64,000 nt of DNA from Hyphomicrobiales bacterium (GCA_017302635.1 JAFLCX010000002.1:124001-188000); one strand, 5' to 3'. Shown: positions 42,742-52,200, counted from the first letter of the stretch. The notes: generated from the letters alone by a model not told the origin. Program-made: numbers and translations.

Positions 42742-43668
42742 ATGAACAGGCCGGCAAAACTGCCCCGGATCGAGACGAGTGAGACATTCACTCTTCTTCA
42801 GCCCGACCCCTCTGAAGGTCAGGTCGGTCGCGCTTTTCTTCTCAATTCCCCGCATTCGGGCGACGAATTTCCGCCCGAATTTCTGGCGCGGGCACAATTG
42901 CCGCGCGAGACGATGCGGCGCGCTTCCGATCTTTTTGTCGACCGCCTGATCGAGCCGCTGACAGGAGCCGGTGCCACGCTTATGCGGGCGCACTTGCCGC
43001 GCTCGTATATCGATCTCAACCGCGAACCCCTCGAACTCGATCCGCGTCTGATTTCCGGCCCGCTTCCCGTTGAGGCCAATACGCGTTCGCTTCGAGTGGC
43101 AGGTGGGCTCGGGACGGTGCCGCGCGTGATCGGCGATCAGGTCGAGATCTATGCCGGCAAGCTGACCCTCGCCGAAGCCCTGACGCGCATCGAGCGCTTC
43201 TATGTGCCTTATCACCGGCGTCTGGTGGATGAACTCGCCGCCTTGCGCGCTGCCTGTGGTTTCGCCTGCCTGATCGATTGTCATTCGATGCCATCCACCA
43301 CCCGCTCGGTCGGCTCAGGCCTGATTCCCGATATTGTGGTAGGTGACCGTTTTGGCGCTTCTGCCTCGCCGGTTCTGCTTGGATTGTTCGAGGATGCGGC
43401 CAGAGCCGAAGGGTTCCGGGTCGAACGCAACCAGCCCTATGCCGGTGGCTACATCACCGAGTGCTATGGGCGACCATCGCTCGGGTGGCACGCTTTCCAG
43501 ATCGAGGTCAATCGCGCGCTCTACATGGATGAGAGGCGGCTCGAGCCGCATGCAGACTTCGCGGAATTCGCGATGCGGCTGCGGCGCGCGTTCCTCAAAT
43601 TTTTCGCCGATCAGGCATTCGTTTTCCGCGCAACAGACTTGCAATTTTATCAGAAGGCTGCTGAATAG
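42742..43668 (+). CDS. N-formylglutamate amidohydrolase family protein, copy 2
   Basis: 308 residues. FLLNSPHSGDEFPPEFLARA, SYIDLNREPLELDPRL, FACLIDCHSMPSTTRSVGSG, and NQPYAGGYITECYGRP with the metal-binding histidine region. It belongs to the same family as the protein at 36914 but is longer and keeps the R-S-Y-I-D-x-N-R-E motif typical of this subgroup. Divergent from cpdR. ATG 42742 is preferred (GGAG 11 bases before); TTG 42724 is in frame. Confidence 0.87.
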   Translation: MNRPAKLPRIETSETFTLLQPDPSEGQVGRAFLLNSPHSGDEFPPEFLARAQLPRETMRRASDLFVDRLIEPLTGAGATLMRAHLPRSYIDLNREPLELDPRLISGPLPVEANTRSLRVAGGLGTVPRVIGDQVEIYAGKLTLAEALTRIERFYVPYHRRLVDELAALRAACGFACLIDCHSMPSTTRSVGSGLIPDIVVGDRFGASASPVLLGLFEDAARAEGFRVERNQPYAGGYITECYGRPSLGWHAFQIEVNRALYMDERRLEPHADFAEFAMRLRRAFLKFFADQAFVFRATDLQFYQKAAE

Positions 43669-43777
43669 CGCCACCTGTTCGCCACCTCACGGCGGCGGCA
43701 AGCAGTGCTTCGGGAGCAGCAAGAAGGCGAACAGGCCTCAGCGCTCCCGGGACGATATAAAATTCTTGGCGCTGGGC

Positions 43778-43803
43778 AAAAAAAAGGCCGCACGAAGCGG
43801 CCT
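43778..43803 (-). terminator. Rho-independent terminator of candidate sRNA 2
   Basis: On the minus strand AGGCCGC-TTCGT-GCGGCCT followed by eight T. There is no minus-strand coding gene upstream of it, which is the main argument for a small RNA here. Confidence 0.9.
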
Positions 43804-43862
43804 GAAAGTCTAGGGAGGAAACGCCCAAGGAGGGCATGCCGCGGGACAACGTCAACCGCGAC
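43778..43862 (-). ncRNA. Candidate small RNA 2 (anti-SD loop, terminator-ended)
   Basis: The 346-base gap between the amidohydrolase and hisN holds a minus-strand unit of about 85 bases with no coding capacity. From 5' to 3' there is a hairpin CGCGG/CCGCG (plus-strand 43840-43860), a hairpin GCCC-TCCTT-GGGC whose loop exposes an anti-SD sequence (43823-43835), a single-stranded TTTCCTCCCT then GACTTT (43805-43820), and a strong terminator (43778-43803). The CCTCCCT-GACTTT-AGG(A)CCGC module matches the candidate at 5165-5257, and the order is the same. A promoter is seen at 43869-43897. The 5' end is estimated. Confidence 0.65.
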
Positions 43863-43868
43863 AGTCTC

Positions 43869-43897
43869 AATTTATATTGCACTGCAAAATAAATCAA
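43869..43897 (-). promoter_or_regulatory. Promoter of candidate sRNA 2
   Basis: On the minus strand TTGATT (43897-43892) and TAAATT (43874-43869) are 17 bases apart; TATAAA at 15-base spacing overlaps it. The start site would fall at about 43862. Confidence 0.45.
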
Positions 43898-44014
43898 GGG
43901 CGATTGTCCGGGCCGCGTTCACAAATGGCGTGATCGCGGCTTAATTTTTGGCCAGAAGGGCGCTAACCCTTTGTCATTCCATTTTGATTCGCATTCCTTG
44001 CGTCAAGAGGTCTC

Positions 44015-44815
44015 ATGCGTCCGGTCGATCTGAAAGCCTTCATCGAAACGCTGGCCACTCAGTCCGGCGAGGCGATCCTGCCATTTTTCCGCACGACTCT
44101 CTCTGTTCAGGACAAGGGTCGCGAGATAGCCGGCGCGGTCTTTGACCCCGTGACGGAAGCGGACCGCGCGGCGGAAACGATCATCCGGCGGCGGATCAAG
44201 GAGGCGTTTCCCTCGCATGGCATTCTCGGCGAGGAATTTGATGATGAGCGGCTCGATGCCGAGCATGTCTGGGTGATCGACCCGATCGATGGCACACGCG
44301 CTTTCCTGTGCGGCCTGCCGGTCTGGGGCACGCTGATTGGCCTGATGCGCAACCAGAGCCCGGTGCTCGGGCTGATGCATCAGCCCTACACGGGCGAGAT
44401 ATTCATCGGCGACGGCGGATCAGCACATGTGAAGGGGCCGCGCGGCCTGCGCGAACTCAGCGTCAGGCCCTGCGAGCGGCTGGAGGATGCCACGCTGATG
44501 ACAACGGACCCACGGTTGTTCAAAGGTGGGGAGCAGGTCGCCTATGGTGCCATCGAGCAATCGGTGAAGCTCGCGCGCTATGGCACGGATTGCTACGCCT
44601 ATGCGATGCTTGCGGCAGGACAGGTCGATCTCGTCATCGAGACCGGGTTGAAACCCTACGACATCGTGGCGCTGATCCCGATCATTGAGGGTGCCGGCGG
44701 CGTCGTGACAACTTGGGCCGGCGAGAGTGCCAAGGATGGCGGCCGGATTGTCGCGGCAGGCAGCAGAGCCCTGCACATGGCCGCGCTCGCACATCTTTCG
44801 GGCGTCACGACGTAA
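44015..44815 (+). CDS. hisN: Histidinol-phosphatase, inositol-monophosphatase type
   Basis: 266 residues. GILGEEFDDE, WVIDPIDGTRAFLCGLPVWG and the C-terminal LKPYDIVALIPIIEGAGGVV give the metal sites and substrate loop of HisN, in which the motif I-D-G-T-x-x-F-x-x-G-x-P-x-W-G distinguishes histidinol-phosphatases from inositol monophosphatases. It acts in the penultimate phosphatase step of histidine synthesis. A GATTC (GANTC) site lies 25 bases upstream. Its end overlaps the convergent hydrolase by 11 bases. Confidence 0.88.
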   Translation: MRPVDLKAFIETLATQSGEAILPFFRTTLSVQDKGREIAGAVFDPVTEADRAAETIIRRRIKEAFPSHGILGEEFDDERLDAEHVWVIDPIDGTRAFLCGLPVWGTLIGLMRNQSPVLGLMHQPYTGEIFIGDGGSAHVKGPRGLRELSVRPCERLEDATLMTTDPRLFKGGEQVAYGAIEQSVKLARYGTDCYAYAMLAAGQVDLVIETGLKPYDIVALIPIIEGAGGVVTTWAGESAKDGGRIVAAGSRALHMAALAHLSGVTT

Positions 44816-45794
44816 GCTGCTCGCCGATGTTTTCGGCCCTCGCGACGAAGGCATCGAAGGCGCGCCAGAACAGGGCGCGCGTGGCGTCTGTCTCCATCAG
44901 GATTTCGTGGCGCGCGCCCGGCAATTCGATCGCACTTGACCCACGCATACGCTGGGCCAGCGCCTGTGACGCGGACGATGAAACCACCGTGTCGGCGCCG
45001 GCAGCCAGGATCAGGATGGGTGTCCGGTTCTTCGCGCCGAAATCCTCGCCATCAAAGGACTCATTCGCATCAAAGGCGGCCGCAACCCAGCCAATCGTCG
45101 GATCGCCGATCCCGAGTTCGGGATGCTCGGCGAGCCAGGCCTTCATGGTGGTGTAACGATCCGGATCGCGCGTGAAAGGGTTGTTCTCAAACGGCCCCGT
45201 CATGCGCGAGCCGGATGATCCGCCGGGGACGAACATCTGCGAGAGGCCGAGGCTCGCAAGGGTTCGGGCGACGCCACGCGCCAGTATGCTGCCGCCCCAG
45301 CCGGCCACGGCGACGAAAGGCGAGGACAACACGGCACGCTCGAAAGGGGAAGGCCCGCGCGCCAGCGCAAGCAGCGCGATGCAACCACCCATCGAATGTG
45401 CCAGAATCGACCATGGACGCGGCAGATTCCGCCGTTCCATCTCGGCAACGATCGTGTCGAGATCCATGAGGTAATCAGCGAAGTCTTCCACATGCCCCTT
45501 GGCCGGGTTGCGGAGCTGGCGTTCCGAACCGCCTTGTCCGCGCCAGTCAAAGGTGACCACGCCGAAGCAGCGTTCGCTGAGTTCGCCGATGACCTCGCGG
45601 TATTTCTCGATGAATTCGGAGCGGCCCTGAAGCAGGATGACGGTGCCCTTTGCTCCAGCGGCCGGAGCGTTCCAGAAGGCAGCCCTCAATGTCACGCTGT
45701 CCGGCGTGATGAGCCATTGCATCGCAGCTCCGTCGCGATGGGCAATACCATCGGGTGGTGCCCGCAGATGCGGGGATTCGAGAGGCAGCTTCAT
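44805..45794 (-). CDS. Alpha/beta hydrolase, lysophospholipase/monoacylglycerol-lipase type
   Basis: 329 residues. GTVILLQGRSEFIEKYREVI, FDWRGQGGSERQL, nucleophile elbow SILAHSMGGCIALL, aspartate in LILAAGADTVVSS and histidine in GARHEILMETD. The Q-G-R-x-E-F-I-E-K-Y segment is typical of PldB-like enzymes. No signal peptide. It probably cleaves lysophospholipids or monoacylglycerols; the exact substrate is open. Confidence 0.87.
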   Translation of the reverse strand: MKLPLESPHLRAPPDGIAHRDGAAMQWLITPDSVTLRAAFWNAPAAGAKGTVILLQGRSEFIEKYREVIGELSERCFGVVTFDWRGQGGSERQLRNPAKGHVEDFADYLMDLDTIVAEMERRNLPRPWSILAHSMGGCIALLALARGPSPFERAVLSSPFVAVAGWGGSILARGVARTLASLGLSQMFVPGGSSGSRMTGPFENNPFTRDPDRYTTMKAWLAEHPELGIGDPTIGWVAAAFDANESFDGEDFGAKNRTPILILAAGADTVVSSSASQALAQRMRGSSAIELPGARHEILMETDATRALFWRAFDAFVARAENIGEQLTS

Positions 45795-45893
45795 CGCAAA
45801 GACTCACTGGGCACAGCAATGCCGGAGCGCTCTTCTCTCCCATCCCGAATGACGCGGCAAGCGCCCGCACGGCCTATCAGCGCGCGGGCTCGA

Positions 45894-46247
45894 TCACCGG
45901 GCGGCCGGTTCAACCAGCCGATAGCCGATGATGGCATGGCTGCGGGTATCGATCACCAGCCGGAGGGTCGACCCATCCACGGTTTTCACTTCTCCGGTCA
46001 GGAGCGGCCCGCGGCGCTGAAAGCCGGGCAGTGCGAGCGGCGGTTGCGTGGGCGCCGCGACATTCGTCACCTTGTCGGCGGGCGCAGCGATCGCGGCTTT
46101 GTCGTCGGATGCCGGGGCCAGGAAAATGCCGGAGCCAACCGCCGCGACAGCGAGCGCCAGCACGGCGCTGAGCCAAAGGCCGGTTCGACCAAGGCGCAGG
46201 CGGTTGACGAGGGGAGGATGGGTTTCGAGAAAGCTGGTCTGGGACAT
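45894..46247 (-). CDS. Membrane-anchored periplasmic protein, function unknown
   Basis: 117 residues. One membrane helix (about residues 22-45: GLWLSAVLALAVAAVGSGIF), an Ala/Pro linker, and a small beta domain (LLTGEVKTVDGSTLRLVIDT and GYRLVEP). No family recognised. It stands alone between the hydrolase and the heat-shock unit; a hairpin of regulatory type is not visible. Confidence 0.6.
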   Translation of the reverse strand: MSQTSFLETHPPLVNRLRLGRTGLWLSAVLALAVAAVGSGIFLAPASDDKAAIAAPADKVTNVAAPTQPPLALPGFQRRGPLLTGEVKTVDGSTLRLVIDTRSHAIIGYRLVEPAAR

Positions 46248-46330
46248 GATGGCTTTTTTAGTGCCTTCTGTCTGAACCGGGCCGGGCCCTCGCGTTCATC
46301 CCGCATTCATCCGAAGCGCCGGGTCAGCCA

Positions 46331-46362
46331 CCCCTTGAAAGCGGCAAAACCAATCCCCAGCT
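46331..46362 (+). promoter_or_regulatory. Sigma-32 (RpoH) heat-shock promoter of the hsp20 gene
   Basis: CCCCTTGAAA (46331-46340), 14 bases, then CCCCAGCT (46355-46362) matches the RpoH consensus CTTGAAA-N(11-16)-CCCCATNT. The start site would be near 46369, just before the first ROSE hairpin. Confidence 0.75.
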
Positions 46363-46370
46363 CATGTTCC

Positions 46371-46461
46371 GTGCAGGCCATGATGGCTGCACATCGAGAC
46401 GGTTCGGCCCGAAGGGCGGACCAAAACCCTGTATATCGCTTCCGAAGGAGGATATGCCATG
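46371..46461 (+). promoter_or_regulatory. ROSE-like RNA thermometer in the hsp20 5' UTR
   Basis: Three hairpins precede the start codon. The first is GTGCA(G)GCC-ATGAT-GGCTGCAC (46371-46392). The second is around GCCC-GAA-GGGC (about 46401-46423). In the last, ATATC and TTCC (46433-46443) pair with GGAG and GATAT (46447-46455) and so bury the GGAGGA ribosome binding site. The UCGCU at 46436-46440 opposite the SD is the conserved U(U/C)GCU of ROSE elements, known from rhizobial small heat-shock genes. Opening on warming is the known mechanism of the family. Confidence 0.72.
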
Positions 46462-46917
46462 CATTCGTTTGACCTCGCTCCGCTCTATCGTTCCACGGTC
46501 GGTTTTGACCGCCTGTTCTCGCTGATCAACCAGCTCGAGAATGGCGAGGCCGGCAACCAGAGCTACCCCCCGTACAACATCGAGAAAGTTTCCGAGGAAG
46601 GCTATCGCATCAGCCTTGCCGTGGCCGGATTTTCCGAGGCCGATCTTTCGATCGAGACCAAGGAAAACTGGCTTGTGATTGCCGGTGCGAAGCAGGAAGG
46701 GGCTGAAAAAGCCGAGAGCGAGTTCCTGTTCCGCGGCATTGCTGCGCGCCAGTTCGAGCGTCGTTTCCGTCTTGCCGATCATGTGACCGTCACCGGTGCG
46801 CGCCTCGAGAACGGCCTGCTGCATGTGGAACTCGTGCGCGAGATTCCAGAAGCGAAGAAGCCGCGCCAGGTGCCGATCAACGCGAACGTTGAAGCTGCCC
46901 CCCGGCTCGTCGCCTGA
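46459..46917 (+). CDS. Small heat-shock protein, Hsp20/alpha-crystallin (IbpA type)
   Basis: 152 residues: MHSFDLAPLYRSTVGFDRLF (class A small Hsp start), NQSYPPYNIEKVSEEGYRIS, an alpha-crystallin domain with YRISLAVAGFSEADLSIETK and VTGARLENGLLHVELVREIP, and a short tail with the IxI-like PINANV. An ATP-independent holdase chaperone in the cytoplasm. Controlled by the sigma-32 promoter and ROSE element upstream and closed by a terminator, so it is an independent heat-shock unit. Confidence 0.94.
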   Translation: MHSFDLAPLYRSTVGFDRLFSLINQLENGEAGNQSYPPYNIEKVSEEGYRISLAVAGFSEADLSIETKENWLVIAGAKQEGAEKAESEFLFRGIAARQFERRFRLADHVTVTGARLENGLLHVELVREIPEAKKPRQVPINANVEAAPRLVA

Positions 46918-46966
46918 ACTTCCTGCCATCAGGACGTTCGAGACCGGCCTGAATCTGAAAAACGAA

Positions 46967-46991
46967 GGGGCGCCCGCCAGCGCCCCTTTTT
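46967..46991 (+). terminator. Terminator after hsp20
   Basis: GGGGCGC-CCGCCA-GCGCCCC followed by TTTTT, 49 bases after the hsp20 stop. Confidence 0.9.
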
Positions 46992-47016
46992 CATGCCCGG
47001 ATGGCGATGAGAGCGC

Positions 47017-47571
47017 CTATTCGAGCGGCGCAACGGGGACCGAATTGATCGGAGCCCAGTCGGCCACACGTGGGCGAGCGGGTGCTGTCGGTATTGCCGG
47101 CACTGCCCGCGGTGCAGGCTCTGGCCCGGCAACTCTTGCGGCGGGTGCTGACTTCGGAGCAGCCTCCGGCGTGGTGCGGCGCATCGGCGGGGTGGGCAAG
47201 GGCGCCAGCGCGCTCGTCACCGGGCCGCGCGTGAACCGCTCCAGGATTTCACCATCATAGGCATCGACGATCAGACGCACCGGTTCGCGGCGCGGGCTCA
47301 TGCCCTCAATCACGTAGACATCTGGCTTGCGGGACACAAGCACCAGATCGCGAAAGCCGCGATCCTCCAGTTCTTCCACAATCACGGAGGGGTGCATGCG
47401 GCGCTCCCGCGGCGCGTAGTACCCACCACCATAACCATAGAGTGGCACAGCGAAAGCGCGCGGGCCAAACGGCCCGACATAGATTTGTGCCTGCGCAGGA
47501 GCAGCGAGGATGGCCGTTCCGATCAGCATGGCTGCACCAGCCGCGGACGAAGTAATTCTGGAGTGACGCAT
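47017..47571 (-). CDS. Secreted protein with PepSY-like segment, function unknown
   Basis: 184 residues. Signal peptide with hydrophobic core AGAAMLIGTAILAAPAQAQ, a glycine/tyrosine stretch YGYGGGYYAPR, a compact domain IVEELEDRGFRDLVLVSRKP and VYVIEG-VRLIVDAYDGEILER resembling PepSY domains, and a long Pro/Ala tail. Periplasmic. The start at 47571 (MRHSRITSS) has AGGAG upstream. Convergent to hsp20. The PepSY comparison is weak. Confidence 0.62.
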   Translation of the reverse strand: MRHSRITSSAAGAAMLIGTAILAAPAQAQIYVGPFGPRAFAVPLYGYGGGYYAPRERRMHPSVIVEELEDRGFRDLVLVSRKPDVYVIEGMSPRREPVRLIVDAYDGEILERFTRGPVTSALAPLPTPPMRRTTPEAAPKSAPAARVAGPEPAPRAVPAIPTAPARPRVADWAPINSVPVAPLE

Positions 47572-47695
47572 GAAACTGCGCTCCTGTTCGCTCAAGGTTG
47601 GAAACCCGCTCCGATTATGGTCAACGAATGTTAACCTTCGGCGAACGAAACCGCGCATTCGGGCAAAAACAAGGTCGGAGCAGCCGGGAAGAGCG

Positions 47696-48778
47696 TTATT
47701 CCGCCGCTCGCCTCGTATTCGCCATGAAATCCCGCGCGAGCGCGACGAACTCTTCGACCTCCTGAGCCGTGGTCCGGAACGATGTCACGAGCCGCGCGAC
47801 CACTTCGTCTCCACTCAAGGCATGGTCTGGCGCGAGCGAAAGATCGCTCCAATCCAGGAATTTGGCGCCTCGCGCATGCAGGTGATCCATCAGCGCCTGA
47901 GGCATGATGGGGAAAACCTCGTTGATCTCGCAAGCCCAGCCGAGCCGCAAACCCGGAACGGCAGAAAGGCCAGATGCGAGCTGCCGCGCCATGGCATTCG
48001 AGTGGCTGGCGAGCTCCCGCCAGTGATCGCCATCGAGCAGTGCCTCGAACTGCGCACCGATCAGACGCTGCTTTGAAAGCGTCTGCCCCGACCGCTTGCG
48101 CCGAAATCGGAAATCTTCCGCCAGAGCGAGATCGAAGAAGATCACCGCTTCCGCCATCAGGCAGCCATTCTTGGTGCCGCCGAGCGAGAGCACGTCGATG
48201 CCGGATTTCCATGTCATCTCGGCGGGCGAACAACCCAGCGTGACCAGCGCGTTCGAGAATCGCGCGCCATCCATGTGCATTTTCAGGCCATGTCCGCGCG
48301 CTCTGTCGCTGAGCGTCTTCAACTCGTCGGTTGTGTAGACAAGGCCGAATTCCGTGCCCTGCGCGATCGACAATCCCTTCAGGGGTGGTCGTCGCACGCC
48401 GCCGGGCTCGTTCGCGACATGGGCATCGAGAATATCCGGCGTGATCTTGCCCCCGATCCCCGGCAGACCGACAAGTTTCGACCCGCCCATGAAAAATTCC
48501 GGCGCACCGCATTCATCATCGATGACATGGCTCTCGCGATGAGTGAGAAGCGTGCCCCAGGGTGGGCAGATCGCGCTGGCCGCGAGTGCATTGGCGGCCG
48601 TGCCGGTGGTGACCAGATACACATCCAGCGGGCAATCGAAAAAACGCATAAGTGCATCGGCTGTCCGGATGCTCCAAGGGTCGGCACCATAGGAACCGGC
48701 GGCTCCATCATTGGCTTTTACGATCGCGTCGAGCACTTTCGCGCTTGCGCCGACCACATTGTCACTCTGGAACATCAT
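47696..48778 (-). CDS. Low-specificity threonine aldolase family protein
   Basis: About 360 residues, PLP enzyme of the beta-eliminating lyase family: VVGASAKVLDAIVKANDGAA, LVTTGTAANALAASAICPPW, HVIDDECGAPEFFMGG, KMHMDGARFSNALVTLG and SLGGTKNGCLMAEAVI with the PLP lysine. It cleaves threonine or allo-threonine to glycine and acetaldehyde, or related beta-hydroxy amino acids. ATG 48778 or the next codon 48775 is the start. Divergent from gltB with a 453-base intergenic region. Confidence 0.85.
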   Translation of the reverse strand: MMFQSDNVVGASAKVLDAIVKANDGAAGSYGADPWSIRTADALMRFFDCPLDVYLVTTGTAANALAASAICPPWGTLLTHRESHVIDDECGAPEFFMGGSKLVGLPGIGGKITPDILDAHVANEPGGVRRPPLKGLSIAQGTEFGLVYTTDELKTLSDRARGHGLKMHMDGARFSNALVTLGCSPAEMTWKSGIDVLSLGGTKNGCLMAEAVIFFDLALAEDFRFRRKRSGQTLSKQRLIGAQFEALLDGDHWRELASHSNAMARQLASGLSAVPGLRLGWACEINEVFPIMPQALMDHLHARGAKFLDWSDLSLAPDHALSGDEVVARLVTSFRTTAQEVEEFVALARDFMANTRRAAE

Positions 48779-48973
48779 CACGTAATGTCTCTCGAACAGG
48801 CCGGCTCGTCCAGCTTCGTTGCAGAAGGTTAGGGGCTCGCCACGCCTCCCGCAACCCGCTTGCCCAGAGCCGGGCATGATCGCGCTGAAACAGCCGACGC
48901 AGACAATCTCTGATTGGACAAGGCGCAGAATTTGTAATTTTATTGCTGGTTAAATCGAATTTGCGACAAAAAA

Positions 48974-49027
48974 TACAAGGCGAATCGCGGATTCGTCTCT
49001 TGTAAGCCTGCCGCAATTCTGTATACG
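48974..49027 (+). promoter_or_regulatory. Palindrome with two CcrM sites overlapping a putative gltB promoter
   Basis: In the 453-base gap between the threonine aldolase gene and gltB, TACAAG (48974-48979) and CTTGTA (48999-49004) flank CGAATC-GCG-GATTCG (48981-48995), an interrupted palindrome whose inner arms are GANTC sites (48982-48986, 48990-48994). TTGTAA (49000-49005) with TATACG (49022-49027) at 16 bases could be a gltB promoter, so a protein bound here would touch the -35 region. The rest of the gap shows no gene. Confidence 0.45.
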
Positions 49028-49231
49028 TCCGCCACAGGATAGGACAGCGTTGCTGACCTACCAACGTGGAACGAGACGGTTTCGTCGCCTTGCCCGATCC
49101 TGGCGGGGGCGACATTTTCTCCCTCTCGTTTGGCGTCGGCGCGGAGGAGTTCAGGTTCACTCCATAGCGCAATCGGAATTCTGCATCGGTTTGCGCAGTG
49201 CAAGCCGAAAATGTGAGGGAAAGGGCTGGCC

Positions 49232-52200
49232 ATGACCAGGCGTTCGGGACGGATTGACGGCAACACGCAGGAGCTTGATCAGGCTCTGCGCGCCGCCAAA
49301 CGTCCGGGTGCGCCTCATCCAGCTCGGATGACCGATCCCGGCATGCCGGAGGCGGAGGGTCTCTATGACCCGCGCCATGAGAAGGATTCCTGCGGGGTTG
49401 GCTTCGTCGCCGACATCAAGAACCGCAAGAGCCACACCATGATCGAGCATGGCCTGTCGATCCTTGCCAACCTTGATCATCGCGGGGCGGTGGGCGCAGA
49501 CCCGAAGGCCGGCGACGGCTGCGGGATGTTGATCCAGATCCCGCATCGGTTTTTTGCCGAGGAATGCGCGAAGCTCGGCTTCACGCTGCCGGGGCCGGGC
49601 CGTTACGCTGTGGCGCAGTATTTCCTGCCGCGCGATCCGGAGGCGCGTGCGCGCGCTGAAAAAATCATCGAGGATACGATCCGCGCCGAGGGCCAGAGCG
49701 TGCTCGGCTGGCGCGATGTGCCGGTCGATAACTCCGACCTGGGCGAGAGTGTGCTGCCGACCGAACCCTGCCACCGTCAGGTTTTCATCGGGCGTGCTGC
49801 TGACATCGCAAATGAGGAAGAATTCGAGCGGCGGCTGTTTATCCTGCGCAAGGTGATCTCCAACACGATCTACAGGAGCGTCGAGCGCGCCAAGGCCGGC
49901 GTTTATCCGGTGTCGGTGTCGTGCCGCACGATCGTCTACAAGGGGATGCTGCTCGCCACACAGCTCGGCGGATATTTCAAGGATCTCACCGATCCGCGCG
50001 TCGAGAGCGCGCTGGCGCTCGTGCACCAGCGTTTTTCCACCAACACGTTCCCCACATGGCAGTTGGCGCATCCCTATCGCATGGTAGCGCATAACGGCGA
50101 GATCAACACGCTGCGCGGCAACCTCAACTGGATGGCGGCGCGGCAGGCCTCGGTCGACAGCGACAATTTCGGTTCGGAAATCGCCAAGCTCTGGCCGATT
50201 TCCTACGAGGGTCAATCGGACACGGCCTGCTTCGACAATGCGCTCGAATTCCTGGTGCGCGGCGGCTATTCTCTGGCGCATGCGGTGATGATGCTCATCC
50301 CGGAAGCCTGGGCCGGCAACCCGCTGATGAGCGAGGAGCGCCGCGCCTTTTATGAATATCATGCGGCGCTCATGGAGCCGTGGGATGGCCCGGCCGCCAT
50401 CGCTTTCACGGACGGTTTGCAGATCGGCGCGACGCTCGATCGCAACGGGCTGCGTCCCGCACGCTATTTCGTCACCAAGGATGACCTGGTCGTGATGGCT
50501 TCCGAGATGGGTGTTCTGCCCTTCCCGGAGAACGAGATCGTCAAGAAGTGGCGGCTCCAGCCGGGTCGCATGCTGCTGGTGGACCTGCAGGAAGGCCGGA
50601 TTGTTTCCGATGAGGAGATGAAGGCGAAAATGGCGGTCGCCAACCCCTACAAGGAATGGCTGAAGCGCACCCAGATCGTGCTGGAGGACTTGCGGCCCGT
50701 CGAGCCGCGCGCCAGCCGCACGGATGTGAGCCTGCTCGATCGGCAGAAGGCCTTTGGCTACACGCAGGAAGACACGAAGCTCCTGATGGCGCCGATGGCG
50801 GTGACCGGGCAGGAGGCCGTGGGTTCGATGGGGACAGATACCCCGCCGAGCGTGCTCTCGAACAAGGCGAAGCTGCTTTACACCTATTTCAAGCAGAATT
50901 TCGCGCAGGTGACCAACCCACCGATCGACCCGATCCGCGAAGAACTGGTGATGAGCCTTGTCTCGTTCATCGGTCCGCGGCCGAACATTTTCGATCTCGA
51001 GGGCAATTCGCGCCGCAAGCGGCTTGAGGTGCGCCAGCCGATTCTCACCAATGCTGATCTGGAAAAGATCCGCTGCATCGGTCACTTCGAGGACCGCTTC
51101 GATACCAAGACGCTCGACATCACCTACCCGACGGGCCGCGGCGCAAGGGGCATGGAGGATGCCGTGAAACTCCTGTGCGATCGCGCCGAAGCGGCCGTGC
51201 ATGGTGGCTACAACATCATCATCCTCTCGGACCGGATGGTGGGCCCGGATCGCGTGCCGATCCCGGCCTTGCTCGCAACAGCAGCGGTGCATCATCACCT
51301 GATCCGCCAGGGTCTGCGCACGTCGGTCGGTCTCGTGATCGAGACCGGTGAAGCGCGCGAGGTGCACCATTTCGCCTGTCTCGCGGGCTACGGTGCCGAA
51401 GCTATCAACCCCTATCTCGCCTTCGAAACGCTCGTGGCGATGAAGGCCGATATGGAAATCCCCGAAGAGGTGGATGAGGACGAAATCGTCAAGCGCTTCA
51501 TCAAGGCCACCGGCAAGGGACTTCTGAAGGTGATGTCCAAGATGGGCATCTCGACCTACCAGAGCTATTGCGGTGCGCAGATTTTCGATGCCGTGGGACT
51601 CTCATCGGCCTTCGTCAACCAGTTCTTCTTCGGTACCGCCACGACAATCGAGGGCGTCGGGCTGGCTGAAGTGGCCGAGGAAACCGTGCGGCGTCATGCC
51701 GAGGCGTTCTCGAACAGCCTTGTGTTGCGGCATTTCCTGGATGTCGGCGGCGAATACAACCAGCGCCAGCGCGGTGAGGACCATGTCTGGACCTCGGAGG
51801 TCGTGGCCGATCTCCAGCACGCGGTGCGCACCAATGCGCGTGACCGTTTCGATGATTACACCCGGCGCATCGATGAGGTGGAGAACCGCTTCCAGACCAT
51901 TCGCGGCCTGTTTCACATCAAGTCCGCAGAAGAGGCCGGCCGCAAGCCGCTCTCGATCGACGAGGTGGAACCCGCGAGCGAGATCGTGAAGCGTTTTGCC
52001 ACGGGTGCGATGTCCTTCGGTTCGATCTCGCGTGAGGCGCATGAGACTCTGGCTCGCGCCATGAACACGATCGGCGCGAAGTCCAATACGGGCGAAGGTG
52101 GCGAGGAAGCTGCCCGCTTCGAGCCATTGCCCAATGGCAAGCCCAATCCGCGCCGCTCGGCCATCAAGCAGGTGGCCTCGGGCCGCTTTGGTGTGACGAC

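Noticed and set aside
49157..51370. Minus-strand open frame of 737 codons opposite gltB
   Set aside because: Composition is that of an antisense shadow, while gltB is complete on the other strand. The same applies to the 645-codon frame at 51602-53539.
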